Origin: BS150m-G50 sp964517435
Lineage (GTDB): Bacteria > CAIWAD01 > BS150m-G50
Direction of reading: 5' to 3'
Assembly: GCA_964517435.1 (NCBI GenBank)
Contig: CAZFEC010000009.1
Location: 1 to 64,000, forward strand
DNA length: 64,000 bases
Of this stretch, positions 44,663 to 53,201 are shown piece after piece. The position numbers and the translations under genes are program-made. Every line of letters begins with the position of its first letter. Position 1 is the first letter of the stretch. The notes under the pieces were generated by a model. It was not told the DNA's origin, did not search any database, and was given only the letters and a program-made list of their open reading frames with translations.

Positions 44663-45116
44663 CCAGCTGTTCCCGGGCCAGAACCTCCAGCAACTCCTGC
44701 TGGGATTGCAGCAGCCGGTTGAATTTCTTCAGGAAGGCGTTCCGCTCCAGCTGCAGCATTTCAATGTCGTTCTTGAGTCCTTCCAGGCGGCCGCGCGCGG
44801 TGGTGACGGTCTCCTCCGCCTTCACTTCCGCTTCCCGCCGGATCAGTTCCGCTTCCTTCTGGGCCTCTTCGCGAATGGTCCCGGCACTGTCGTGCGCGTT
44901 GACCAGGGAATCGCGGATTTTACGGTCCAGTTCGCGATATCCGCGCAGTTCCTTCTCCAGCTCCTTCACCTGCCGCTGCCATTCATTGCGTTCCTTGATC
45001 AGCTCGGCGTACTCGTCCGCCACCTGCTCCAGAAAGGCGTTCACCTCGGCCGGATCGAACCCGCGCATCGCCCGCGCGAACTCCCTGCCCTTGATGTCAT
45101 TGGGGGTGATTTCCAT
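44655..45116 (-). CDS. divIVA: DivIVA-domain protein
   Basis: A 153-aa coiled-coil protein. The N-terminal DivIVA motif ITPNDIKGREFARAMRGFDPAEVNAFLEQVA binds curved membrane, and a long charged coiled coil follows. It is a pole- or septum-organising protein in Gram-positives, and in this kind of lineage the role is unproven. The upstream neighbour yggT matches the ordering in Gram-positive division clusters. Confidence 0.92.
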   Translation of the reverse strand: MEITPNDIKGREFARAMRGFDPAEVNAFLEQVADEYAELIKERNEWQRQVKELEKELRGYRELDRKIRDSLVNAHDSAGTIREEAQKEAELIRREAEVKAEETVTTARGRLEGLKNDIEMLQLERNAFLKKFNRLLQSQQELLEVLAREQLDD

Positions 45117-45136
45117 AGATCCTCCCGTCCCGCTTC

Positions 45137-45427
45137 TTACAGGGCCATGAAGGTTGCCAGGCTGTTGAAGAGCAGCTTCACCAGCGCACGCACAATGAAC
45201 AGTACAATGATCGCCACCAGCGGGGAGAAATCGATGCCGCCGATGACCGGCACGTAGCGTCGTATCTCATGCAGAAAGGGATTGGTCAATTTCTTGATGA
45301 GATCAATCAGCGGAGTCGTATAGGAGGAAGCTGCCCAATCGATCACCCAACTGACGACTATCAGTAATATGTAGATGGTCAGCAACAGGTAAACCAATTG
45401 ACCGATGAAACCGATCAACGAACTCAT
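45137..45427 (-). CDS. yggT: YggT-family membrane protein
   Basis: A 96-aa protein with two long hydrophobic segments (VYLLLTIYILLIVVSWVID and FSPLVAIIVLFIVRALVKLL) separated by the conserved LTNPFLHEIRRYVP. YggT proteins are linked with cell shape, division and osmotic growth but lack a defined biochemistry. It is 20 bases upstream of divIVA. Confidence 0.92.
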   Translation of the reverse strand: MSSLIGFIGQLVYLLLTIYILLIVVSWVIDWAASSYTTPLIDLIKKLTNPFLHEIRRYVPVIGGIDFSPLVAIIVLFIVRALVKLLFNSLATFMAL

Positions 45428-45534
45428 TCTCTCTCCGTTCGGTTTGTATCACGCAAACGGCCCCGCCGATCACGGTGGGGCTGGGACCTCTTTTGCGAAC
45501 ATTTAAGGTGAGAGGTGCCGGTTATAAGTGCAAT
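45428..45534. other. Intergenic region with dispersed-word site and hairpin
   Basis: Contains one TGTATCAC word (45445-45452) and a 22-nt GC hairpin (GCCCCGCC...GGTGGGGC) near 45460-45481. No clear T-run and no promoter I would defend. Confidence 0.4.
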
Positions 45535-46386
45535 CTATTTATCTATAACCGTTGGAAATACGCCGGGGGTGGAGAGCGGTGCAGTCGGGGTGTGGAGGGC
45601 CAGCGGCCGGCCGGGTGTATATTCGACCAGGCGGGCGGAAACCGAGCCGATCAGTATCTTGCTTTTCATCAGCACCGGCAGGCGTCGCTCGTCGTCGGTC
45701 AACCAGATGGTCATTTTGCCCTTGGCCTTGAACAGGCCGGTGGATTTCATCAGCGGTTCCACGACCAGGCAGTTGAAGCGGCCGGCCGGGACCTTGATCC
45801 GCTCCCGTCGGTGCACCTTGACCACCAGCTCGTAGGGTTTGAAATTGTCCACGGTCTGCAGGTGGATCTCGTCGCCCGGACGGAAATCCATGTGGCGGAC
45901 ATACTGCAGAGCGCTGAGGATATCCTGCACGCCCCGGTTTACCGAGATGGTATCGGCGGCGTATTTGGTGTTGGCTTCGCTTTCCAGCTGGTAAACCACC
46001 TGCCGCTCCTGGTCAATGCCGAACCAGCGGTCCTCCCGGTAGCTGCCCTCGTGCAGGTGTTTCTCGAAGCCGCGTGAGAAGAGGCCGTTGACATCCATCA
46101 TACTCTCCACCCGGTCATCCACCCGGAAGAAGGCGGAGACGAAGGCGTTCGTATTGGCGCGGGAGAGGAGGTGATAGCAGAGGTATTCATCACAGCGCAG
46201 CGTATCCATTATGCTCAACTCGGAGGTGCCGGCGTTGATCATACCCCAGTCGACGTCGTACACCAGCCGCTCGCCCGGACCGAAACCGCTGGGTGTGAGG
46301 CCGGTGGCGGGCGAGTAGAGGGCGGTCGCCAGCAGGAACAGGGCCAGCAGACAGAGACTACGTCTGCTCGAGGGCGATATCTTCAT
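45535..46386 (-). CDS. DUF3108 exported protein
   Basis: A 283-aa protein with a signal peptide (MKISPSSRRSLCLLALFLLATALYS). The DUF3108 fold is seen in FGPGERLVYDVDWGMINAGTSEL, VSAFFRVDDRVESMMDVNGLFSRGFEKHLHEG, VPAGRFNCLVVEPLM, KMTIWLTDDERRLPVLMKSK. These domains are periplasmic lipid-binding-like folds of unknown job. The ATG at 46386 is chosen for the signal peptide; it overlaps the upstream glycosyltransferase by 29 bases. Confidence 0.9.
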   Translation of the reverse strand: MKISPSSRRSLCLLALFLLATALYSPATGLTPSGFGPGERLVYDVDWGMINAGTSELSIMDTLRCDEYLCYHLLSRANTNAFVSAFFRVDDRVESMMDVNGLFSRGFEKHLHEGSYREDRWFGIDQERQVVYQLESEANTKYAADTISVNRGVQDILSALQYVRHMDFRPGDEIHLQTVDNFKPYELVVKVHRRERIKVPAGRFNCLVVEPLMKSTGLFKAKGKMTIWLTDDERRLPVLMKSKILIGSVSARLVEYTPGRPLALHTPTAPLSTPGVFPTVIDK

Positions 46387-47452
46387 ATACAGCTCGCGTT
46401 TTATTGACCATATGTTCGTGATCGAAGTCGAGGGCCCGTGCCCGACTCCGTTCGATGTAGTGTTGACGGGCCGCCGGATTGCCGGCCATCTGCAGGATGC
46501 GGTCCGCCAGCTGGACCGGATCGCCGGGTGGCGCCAGCAGTCCTTCCCCGCCGTCGGTGATGATTTCCGGAATTCCGCCCGCGCTCGTGGCAACCACCGG
46601 CAGCGAGAGCGCCAGGGCGTCGAGAATGGAGGTTCCCAGTCCCTCAGTGCGGGAACTCATCACGAAGATGTCGAAGAGCTTCATCACCCCGCCGATATTC
46701 TCGGTGAAACCGGGCAGGAATACATGCCGCTCCAGCTTGAGTTTACCGATCAGGGCGGTCAAATGCCGCCGCAGATGTCCCTCGCCGACGATGACCAGCC
46801 GCACATCGGGACGGGCCAGGGTGACGATCCGCATAGCGCGGATCAGGGTGGCCTGGTCCTTGTGCGGCGCCAGCGCGGCGACATTGCCCAGCAGCAGCCC
46901 GTCGCCGCTGATGCCGGCGGCGGCCAGCCAGGCGCGATCCGGCTTGACCTCCGCGAAGCGATCCGGATCGATGCCGTCGTGCACAACGTGGATGCGGTCC
47001 GTCTCGACGCCGTCCGCGATCAGGATATCCCGGATGGCGCCGGAGACCGCGAGGTAGCGGGATATCGCGCGCGAGCGGAACTTCCAGCGGCTGAGCGGAT
47101 TGCGACCGCGGTGAAAATCCACCCGGCGTGAGACAACCAGCGGCACGCCGGTGCGACGCGCGGTCAGCCAGCCCAGCGTGTGACCGTGGCCGGTATGGGC
47201 GTGCAGGAGGTGCGGCCGCCAGTCACGGGCGATACCGCGCAGAATGCGTACGCTCTTGAAATCCCAGCCGTGAAGCGGTGACACCGGCAATACCGGGATG
47301 GCCGCCTGCTCCAGCCTTGCTGCCAGTTGGGCAGCGAAGTGCGCTACCACCAATTGCTCGATACCCTGCTTTTTCAAACCGACGGTCAGGTATAACAGCT
47401 GTTCTTCCTCATCGGTCCGGGTGCGCTCCGTATTGATATGAATTACTCGCAT
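46358..47452 (-). CDS. Glycosyltransferase family 4
   Basis: A 364-aa GT-B-fold enzyme, with the GT4 C-terminal features VAALAPHKDQATLIRAMRIV, HVFLPGFTENIGGVMKLFDIFVMSSRTEGLGTSILDALALSLPVVATSAGGIPEII. It would add a sugar to the LPS or lipooligosaccharide core made by this cluster. Donor and acceptor cannot be read. Confidence 0.93.
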   Translation of the reverse strand: MRVIHINTERTRTDEEEQLLYLTVGLKKQGIEQLVVAHFAAQLAARLEQAAIPVLPVSPLHGWDFKSVRILRGIARDWRPHLLHAHTGHGHTLGWLTARRTGVPLVVSRRVDFHRGRNPLSRWKFRSRAISRYLAVSGAIRDILIADGVETDRIHVVHDGIDPDRFAEVKPDRAWLAAAGISGDGLLLGNVAALAPHKDQATLIRAMRIVTLARPDVRLVIVGEGHLRRHLTALIGKLKLERHVFLPGFTENIGGVMKLFDIFVMSSRTEGLGTSILDALALSLPVVATSAGGIPEIITDGGEGLLAPPGDPVQLADRILQMAGNPAARQHYIERSRARALDFDHEHMVNKTRAVYEDIALEQT

Positions 47453-48180
47453 CGCTCAGCTTCCAGACAGCGTGACACTTTCAGGAATGCATAAAGCGCG
47501 GACATACCGGTGATCGTGAGTCCCTGCCAACCGTCGAGCCAGGCTGAGCGTAGCACCAGATTGCGGAAAACCTTCCAGAACGGCCTGGTAAAGAGATCCC
47601 AGGAATGGTAATGATGGTTGCCGGCAGCCGCGGATAGACCGGTGTACAGATCGATCTTGGCAAGGTGGTGAGCCAGATCGCGGAACGGATAGTGGAGCAG
47701 CGGCCCCTTCAAGATCACTTCTTTGCCGGTATGACTGACAGTTTCATGGACGTTATCTTCTGTGACACAACCAGTCGCTCGATGAAACAGACGCAGAGGC
47801 CTGTCTTTTGACCAATCGGTGTGTTTGATCCAGCGCCCCAGGTAGAAACTGCGCCGCTGGATGCGGTATACCCGCTCTAGTTGTGAAAGATCAATGCGCT
47901 GCAGTTGAGCCGCCAGCGGCGGACTCACTTCCTCATCGGCATCCAGTACCAGCACCCAATCGTGGCTGGCCTGGGCGACGGCATATCGCTTCTGCGGTCC
48001 AAAGCCATCGAACTCACGGTTGAAACAACGGCAACCGTGCCGGCGGGCGATATCGACCGTCGCGTCTGTGCTGTCGGAATCCACTACTACAATATCGTCG
48101 GTAAAGTCGATCGACTTCAGCAGACGGGGTAGTTTGGCTTCTTCGTTGCGGGCGATAATCACCACCGAGACCGGAATCAT
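47443..48180 (-). CDS. Glycosyltransferase family 2 (WaaE/KdtX-like)
   Basis: A 245-aa GT-A enzyme with VSVVIIARNEEAKLPRLLKSI, IVVVDSDSTDATVDIA and the metal motif LVLDADEEV. The later RRSFYLGRWIKHTDWSKDRPLRLFHR resembles WaaE/KdtX, which adds a beta-1,4-glucose to inner-core heptose, so a core-LPS role is likely. It overlaps its neighbours by a few bases. Confidence 0.9.
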   Translation of the reverse strand: MIPVSVVIIARNEEAKLPRLLKSIDFTDDIVVVDSDSTDATVDIARRHGCRCFNREFDGFGPQKRYAVAQASHDWVLVLDADEEVSPPLAAQLQRIDLSQLERVYRIQRRSFYLGRWIKHTDWSKDRPLRLFHRATGCVTEDNVHETVSHTGKEVILKGPLLHYPFRDLAHHLAKIDLYTGLSAAAGNHHYHSWDLFTRPFWKVFRNLVLRSAWLDGWQGLTITGMSALYAFLKVSRCLEAERCE

Positions 48181-49214
48181 TGGCTCACCTGTCTGTAAAC
48201 CGTAAGGGTATGCTCCACCATTCCCTGCAGGGCGAACTGCTCGCGGGTCGCCAGTACCGCCGTCTGAAAAGTGGGGTATTCCCGGTAAAGGCGCAAGATG
48301 GCGCGTGCCAGCGCCACAGAATCATCCGGTGGAACCAGCAGCCCATTGACGCCGTCCTGGATCAACTCGGGGATGGAATTGATCCGGGTGCCGATGACCG
48401 GCATGCCGCGGCTCAGATACTCCAGACCGGCACGGGCGACCGCTTCGGAAGCGTTGGAGGCGACGACGCCCACTTGGTAGCCGGTCAACTCCCGGGCGAT
48501 ATCGACCGGCCGGTCGATGATCCTGACCGGCAAGCCGGCGGCCGCGGCCCGCAGCTGGGCAGTGTCGATCGAGGCTGGATAGCCGATGAGACCCAGCTCC
48601 GCTCCCGGTATTTCGGGCAAGGCCTGACGGAAGGCCGCCAGGAGGTTGTGGTGTCCCTTGACAGGATCGAAGCGTCCGACCATCACCAGCCGGAACGGCC
48701 GCGGTGTGACGGTTACCGGCGCGACCGGTAGCATTTCGGTTCCAAGCGGCACCACCGTGATACATTCCTCCGGCAGATCGAAGGCGTGGAGGGCACCCTG
48801 CTCCAGATGAAACCGGCCGCTGAGAATGACGGCGTCGACCTGCTGGGCGAAGAAATAGCGGTTGGCGGCGTTGTTGCGGAAGGGGCGGATATCGCTGCGG
48901 GTGACCACCACGCTGACCGAGTGCAGTATCTTCAACAGCATCGCCAGCCAGAGATCCGGGCCGCGATGCGCGTTGACGATGTCGAAGTCGCCCCGCTTGA
49001 CCAGCCACCAGAGCCGCAACAGTTTAAAGGGATCGCCGCGCCGGTGTCGGATTACTGGTAGTCCGGCCTCCTCCGCTTTGCGCACGATCGGTGTGCCTTC
49101 CCGCGCCCAGAGCGTGACCTGATGCCCCGCCGCCGCCAGACCGCGGGCAAGTTGGATGACATAGTGCGCGTTGGCGTTGTACCAGCGCACATCGCACATC
49201 TGAAGGATCTTCAT
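48177..49214 (-). CDS. Glycosyltransferase family 4
   Basis: A 345-aa GT4 enzyme: LQMCDVRWYNANAHYVIQLARGL, FDIVNAHRGPDLWLAML, LVMVGRFDPVKGHHNLLAAF, GVVASNASEAVARAGLEYLSRGMPVIGT. The ATG at 49214 matches the family start; the open frame is longer. It is part of the same core-glycan set. Confidence 0.92.
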   Translation of the reverse strand: MKILQMCDVRWYNANAHYVIQLARGLAAAGHQVTLWAREGTPIVRKAEEAGLPVIRHRRGDPFKLLRLWWLVKRGDFDIVNAHRGPDLWLAMLLKILHSVSVVVTRSDIRPFRNNAANRYFFAQQVDAVILSGRFHLEQGALHAFDLPEECITVVPLGTEMLPVAPVTVTPRPFRLVMVGRFDPVKGHHNLLAAFRQALPEIPGAELGLIGYPASIDTAQLRAAAAGLPVRIIDRPVDIARELTGYQVGVVASNASEAVARAGLEYLSRGMPVIGTRINSIPELIQDGVNGLLVPPDDSVALARAILRLYREYPTFQTAVLATREQFALQGMVEHTLTVYRQVSQ

Positions 49215-49227
49215 GGGAATAGCGATT

Positions 49228-49986
49228 TCATGGTTGGCGATCAGTTCCGAGACTGTACCGAAAGAACTTCCCAAGCAGAGTCGGTGAGTGCAGGATCTCA
49301 TCATGATTCAAATCCTGGAGCGGTTTGCTCATAAACTTGTTGTAGAGCATCACCGCCACAGTCGAGTCAGTGAGAAAATCCTCCGGTTCACCTTCCGGCT
49401 GCAGGAACCGTTTCCATTCATCGTAGCGCAGCGGAGCGAAATCCTTGAAATCTAGATTGTGATATTTGCATCCGTCCATCAGCCGCCAGAGTATATCGTA
49501 GCCAATCTCCGTCCAGTGGAGACGGCATTTCTTCAGCCGCGATCTCACCAGCAAACGATTCAACCTGGTATCGAGCACACGATCCATCTCCCTGATCCAC
49601 TCTGCGATGACAGGATTGCGGGGATTCGCTCCCAGAAACCAGATGGAGGGTTTGCCGTATTCCTCCGATACGCCGACCAGATCCACCTGCCGCAGTTCGG
49701 CTTCGATCTCGATTTCCCGCAGCAAAATGATGTCGCTGTCCAGCCAGATCCCGCCCTGTTCATGGAGGATCCGGGCCCGGATGTAATCGGCGCGATGGGC
49801 GATTTGCTCAATTCGGGAGATGTCTCTGCGCAGATCGGGGATGAAGTCGAACACGCTGTTTTCATTGAGAACCACGATTCGGTAACGGGGGGAGTGCAGT
49901 TTTATCGTCTCCAGACAGAGATCGAGATAGGCCGGTTTCCGCCTGTTCCGAGCGTTTTCCCAGTACATCCAGATGGTGTGGTTCAT
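49228..49986 (-). CDS. Glycosyltransferase with DxD sugar-binding motif (GT32-like)
   Basis: A 252-aa protein of the capsular/mannosyl-transferase type (Gly_transf_sug). It opens MNHTIWMYWENARNRRKPAYLD, then RADYIRARILHEQGGIWLDSDIILL, where the DSD binds metal and nucleotide sugar. The start at 49986 fits the family. Base use in this stretch is more AT-rich than in msbA or tamB. It is three bases from the licD-like gene. Confidence 0.85.
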   Translation of the reverse strand: MNHTIWMYWENARNRRKPAYLDLCLETIKLHSPRYRIVVLNENSVFDFIPDLRRDISRIEQIAHRADYIRARILHEQGGIWLDSDIILLREIEIEAELRQVDLVGVSEEYGKPSIWFLGANPRNPVIAEWIREMDRVLDTRLNRLLVRSRLKKCRLHWTEIGYDILWRLMDGCKYHNLDFKDFAPLRYDEWKRFLQPEGEPEDFLTDSTVAVMLYNKFMSKPLQDLNHDEILHSPTLLGKFFRYSLGTDRQP

Positions 49987-49988
49987 GC

Positions 49989-50618
49989 TCAACCGATCCG
50001 TTTCCTTTTGTTCCTGGGCAATCTGATCTCCGTCCCGATGGCGTTGGCGGGACCAAAGGCCCAATCCCAATCCTCCTGCGGGACCTCCCAATCATCACCG
50101 TATTTCGCGGCGATGTATTTAGCCGTCTCCGCCGGGACAGTGAACTGTTCGCCGAGGAAGTCGACTTCCTGGAATTCGAACGGTTCGTAATAGTACTTGA
50201 TGAGGTTCCTGACTTTGCCCTTCCGTTCCGGCTTCCAGGCACCGTGCCAGAACTTGTCTTCTTCCTGGTAAAAAAAGAAGAGATCCACCGCGGCACTGTT
50301 ACGTCGGAAGGACAGCTGGAGTCCGCAGGCGAGGCGGCCGTAGACATGCGCCAGCTCCCAGCCGGCGCTGATGAACTCCGCGGTGATCGCATTGCTGTAT
50401 TCCGAGATGAACAAGCCCAGATCGGCATCGTTATCGTACGGCAGGATCCGGTTCTCGCGATAGTAACCGAGCAGGGTTCCATCGGTCAGCCAGGAACGTA
50501 CACCCAGCTTCCGCAGCAATCGGTTCGCGTCGATCAGGTTGCGGGCGATCTCAGTCACCAGTACCTGTTGAGCAGGTCGGGAGCGCTTCCTGGAAAACAA
50601 CCGTGGGAGTTTCAACAT
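49989..50618 (-). CDS. LicD/fukutin-like phosphotransferase
   Basis: A 209-aa protein with the LicD/fukutin nucleotidyltransferase-fold core SWLTDGTLLGYYRENRILPYDNDADLGLF, then SAAVDLFFFYQEEDKFWHG and late KYGDDWEVPQEDWDWAFGP. LicD proteins put phosphocholine or a similar polyol phosphate on surface glycans. A GAGG site precedes the ATG at 50618. The CTP-transferase-like gene next to it makes a choline-type pathway plausible. It is not possible to say which phospho-group is moved. Confidence 0.85.
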   Translation of the reverse strand: MLKLPRLFSRKRSRPAQQVLVTEIARNLIDANRLLRKLGVRSWLTDGTLLGYYRENRILPYDNDADLGLFISEYSNAITAEFISAGWELAHVYGRLACGLQLSFRRNSAAVDLFFFYQEEDKFWHGAWKPERKGKVRNLIKYYYEPFEFQEVDFLGEQFTVPAETAKYIAAKYGDDWEVPQEDWDWAFGPANAIGTEIRLPRNKRKRIG

Positions 50619-50629
50619 GGCGCCGGACC

Positions 50630-51337
50630 TCAATTCTTTTCGCAACCGGCTTCGCCAGCCAGAGTACTACTGATCAACCGGCGGGCTTGCTGAAGATCAT
50701 TCTCATCATCGACTTCGATACAGGTGAATTCAGAGATATCGACCGGCCGGAATTCGATCCCCCTGTCTATCGCCAGTTCGATGGCCTTCTCGAAATAATC
50801 CTGTGCTCCAGCCCGCCACAGGTCCTGCCGGAAGCCCTCAAAGTCAATATGCGAGATCAGGTTCACGCCCACTGCCTCACCCGCCGCTGCTCCAACCTGC
50901 TTGGAGATACGAGCAATGCAGCCATTCTCCGCCAGCGAGTACTTCACCTCTTCTTCGCCGCAGCTCTTCCGGTCTACCGCAACAGCGTTACCTGAACCGC
51001 CGATCACGGCTGTAATCACACCCGGGTCGAACACTACATCCCCGTTCAGCCAGATCACATTATCCGGATGCAATGCCGATAGAGCCAACGCGAGACTCCT
51101 GGCGGTATTGGTAAGGTGATAGAGGGGGTTATAGAGATAGAGCAGATCGGGACGGTGCTCCATCACTATCTCCTTTTTGAATCCGACCACCGCCGTGATT
51201 TCTTCTATTCCCGCCGCTCGCAGACTCTCCACCTGCAGATCCAGAATCGTGTGCCGCTCGTTGACACGCGTCAGACATTTAGGCAGTGTGTTTCCCAAAC
51301 GGCTGCCGATTCCAGCTGCCAGGATGATTGCTTTCAT
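50630..51337 (-). CDS. LicC-like nucleotidyltransferase
   Basis: A 235-aa enzyme of the sugar-phosphate/choline-phosphate nucleotidyltransferase family: MKAIILAAGIGSRLGNTLPKCLTRVN, ITAVVGFKKEIV, WLNGDVVFDP, CIEVDDENDLQQAR. The NPLYHLTNTARSLALALSAL segment is typical of the LicC type, which makes CDP-choline. It overlaps or abuts licD, and transcription order is licC then licD. Choline kinase (licA) was not seen. Confidence 0.85.
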   Translation of the reverse strand: MKAIILAAGIGSRLGNTLPKCLTRVNERHTILDLQVESLRAAGIEEITAVVGFKKEIVMEHRPDLLYLYNPLYHLTNTARSLALALSALHPDNVIWLNGDVVFDPGVITAVIGGSGNAVAVDRKSCGEEEVKYSLAENGCIARISKQVGAAAGEAVGVNLISHIDFEGFRQDLWRAGAQDYFEKAIELAIDRGIEFRPVDISEFTCIEVDDENDLQQARRLISSTLAGEAGCEKN

Positions 51338-51373
51338 TGGCTTCTCCTACCAGTACTCACAGGTTCCCAGCCA

Positions 51374-52216
51374 TTACTTCAGCGCCCGGTAGTCCAGGCC
51401 GTTCAGATCGCGCCCGGCCAGGCCGTTTGCACAGCGGTACTCACCGGCATGGGCGGCCCTTTTCCGTTCCCGATAATAATCATCATTGACACGCGCGCCG
51501 TTCTGATGATAGGGTTTGTGATACAGGTGTACCGCAAAATCGTGTTTGAAGGGGTTGCAGCCGTTAATACCCGCCGCGTAGAGACGCCGTCCCAGGTCGT
51601 CATCCTCGCTTCCCCAACCCACGAAGTTCTCGTCAAAGCCGTTCACCTGCTCCAGATCCTTCTTGAAGAGAGAAAACATCCCCCCTTTGAGTTTGGGGCG
51701 ATGAGAGCGATACCCTAACTTCGCACTCATGAAATAAAAGAGATCCTGATAATACTGCTTCCTGTTTTTTCTATATTTAGTGGAAGCGATATACCTGGGA
51801 AAAGCTCGCTCCGGCTGCTGCTCCCGCAGCAGTTCCGTTGTCTCTTCCGCACCCAGCAGAATCTGTTGTGAGACCAGGAACCTGTCCGGTTGCGCATTGG
51901 TGATGTGCGTCTTGATGTAATCGGGCGAAAGCAATCTGTCCTGGTCGAGAAACAGCAGGTAATCGCCGCTCGCTGCCATGATGCCGTTATTCCGGCTGCG
52001 CGACAACCGGAATCCCGCATCCTCCTGGCCGACGAAAATCAGTTCAAAGGGGGAAACCGCAGCTTGTTCCACCAGCACCGGGAGTTGAGAATCGCTCGAT
52101 CCATCATCAGTTATGATCACTTCATCTGGCTGCACGCTCTGGGTGGCGATCGACCTCAAGACGAGTCGCGTGTATTCGGGTTTATTAAAAGTATTGATGA
52201 TTACGGTTGTCTTCAT
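51374..52216 (-). CDS. Glycosyltransferase family 2 with galactosyltransferase-like C-terminus
   Basis: A 280-aa GT-A enzyme: TVIINTFNKPEYTRLVLRSI, DEVIITDDGSSD, RLSRSRNNGI, YLLFLDQDRLLSPDYI. The second half LKGGMFSLFKKDLEQVNGFDENFVGWGSEDDDLGRRLYAAG matches the Glyco_transf_7C acceptor-side domain, as in chondroitin-type polymerases. Moderately AT-richer than the rest of the window. Confidence 0.9.
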   Translation of the reverse strand: MKTTVIINTFNKPEYTRLVLRSIATQSVQPDEVIITDDGSSDSQLPVLVEQAAVSPFELIFVGQEDAGFRLSRSRNNGIMAASGDYLLFLDQDRLLSPDYIKTHITNAQPDRFLVSQQILLGAEETTELLREQQPERAFPRYIASTKYRKNRKQYYQDLFYFMSAKLGYRSHRPKLKGGMFSLFKKDLEQVNGFDENFVGWGSEDDDLGRRLYAAGINGCNPFKHDFAVHLYHKPYHQNGARVNDDYYRERKRAAHAGEYRCANGLAGRDLNGLDYRALK

Positions 52217-52250
52217 CTCAATTACCTTCTAAGGTTCGCTTACGGGACTT

Positions 52251-53201
52251 CTAGACTCCACGCAACAGCTGGTAATTACGAAATCCCCCGAGCTGTCCTC
52301 CGCCCAGCAGCCGCTGTTCGATCCAGGTCAGCAGGCGATACTTGAACCGCTCGTGTTTGTGCGGCTCCCGTCCGCGGTCCGGTTTGCCCTGCTGTTGCAG
52401 TTTCTCCCGCCAGTCCATGCCGGCGATCATCTCGGCCATCACCGCGGGATGGGTACCGTCAAAACGTGGCACGCGATCCAGCGGTCCGTAATCGAATTCC
52501 CCGGGCGCTTCGTCATAGTAACGTTCCGCCTTGACGCGTCCCCAATGAACGGAGTCGAGCGCGCGGCGCTTGTTCTGCATCAGGTGGGGAGGCCGCACCC
52601 AGCCGTAGTGAAAGATCCTGGCATCCACCGTGGCCACCCGCAACTTGCGCGTACCGGACGGCTGCCGCGGATGCTCCCAATGCTCGAAGCTGCGGAAAGA
52701 CTGGGCGCTCTGCCAGGAATGGATATGCGGTAGATTCCGGACGATGCGGACCTCGTGCGGATACCAGCCGTGCAGGTTGTGACAGTGGTCGTAGTCGCCC
52801 CAGAAGTGATTGTAGCCGAAAAGCAGTCCCTCCACCTCTTCCACAGCGAGCAGCTGCTCGCAGCGTGCCCGAATAGCCGGCAGGTACTGCTCATGTATCA
52901 CCTCATCCGCCTGGAGATAAAAGCACCAGTCGCCGCTGCAGGCTTTGAGCGCAATATCGGTCTGGACGGCGTTGATGGCCCCTTTCTGCTGGTACTGCTC
53001 CTCCCAGACGGTATCGATGACACGGATGCGGGAATCGTCGACCGCGAGGATCTCCTTACGCGTGGTATCGTCCGGATCGCCCTGCCCGACCGCGACGACG
53101 ACTTCGTCGCAAAGCGGCAGCAGCGACTTGATCGACTCCACCACGGGGTAGTAGAGCTTGATACCGTTGCGCACAAAAGAGAAGCCACTGATTTTCATCA
53201 C
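52251..53201 (-). CDS. Glycosyltransferase family 2-like
   Basis: A 316-aa GT-A-like protein: SFVRNGIKLYYPVVESIKSLLPLCDEVVVAVGQGD, WCFYLQADEVIHEQYLPAI (metal motif QADE in place of DxD), GFNHFWGDYD-type GYNHFWGDYDHCHNLHGWYPHEVRIVRN. The QADE variant occurs in many family 2 members of this type. The acceptor is unknown. Confidence 0.85.
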   Translation of the reverse strand: MMKISGFSFVRNGIKLYYPVVESIKSLLPLCDEVVVAVGQGDPDDTTRKEILAVDDSRIRVIDTVWEEQYQQKGAINAVQTDIALKACSGDWCFYLQADEVIHEQYLPAIRARCEQLLAVEEVEGLLFGYNHFWGDYDHCHNLHGWYPHEVRIVRNLPHIHSWQSAQSFRSFEHWEHPRQPSGTRKLRVATVDARIFHYGWVRPPHLMQNKRRALDSVHWGRVKAERYYDEAPGEFDYGPLDRVPRFDGTHPAVMAEMIAGMDWREKLQQQGKPDRGREPHKHERFKYRLLTWIEQRLLGGGQLGGFRNYQLLRGV

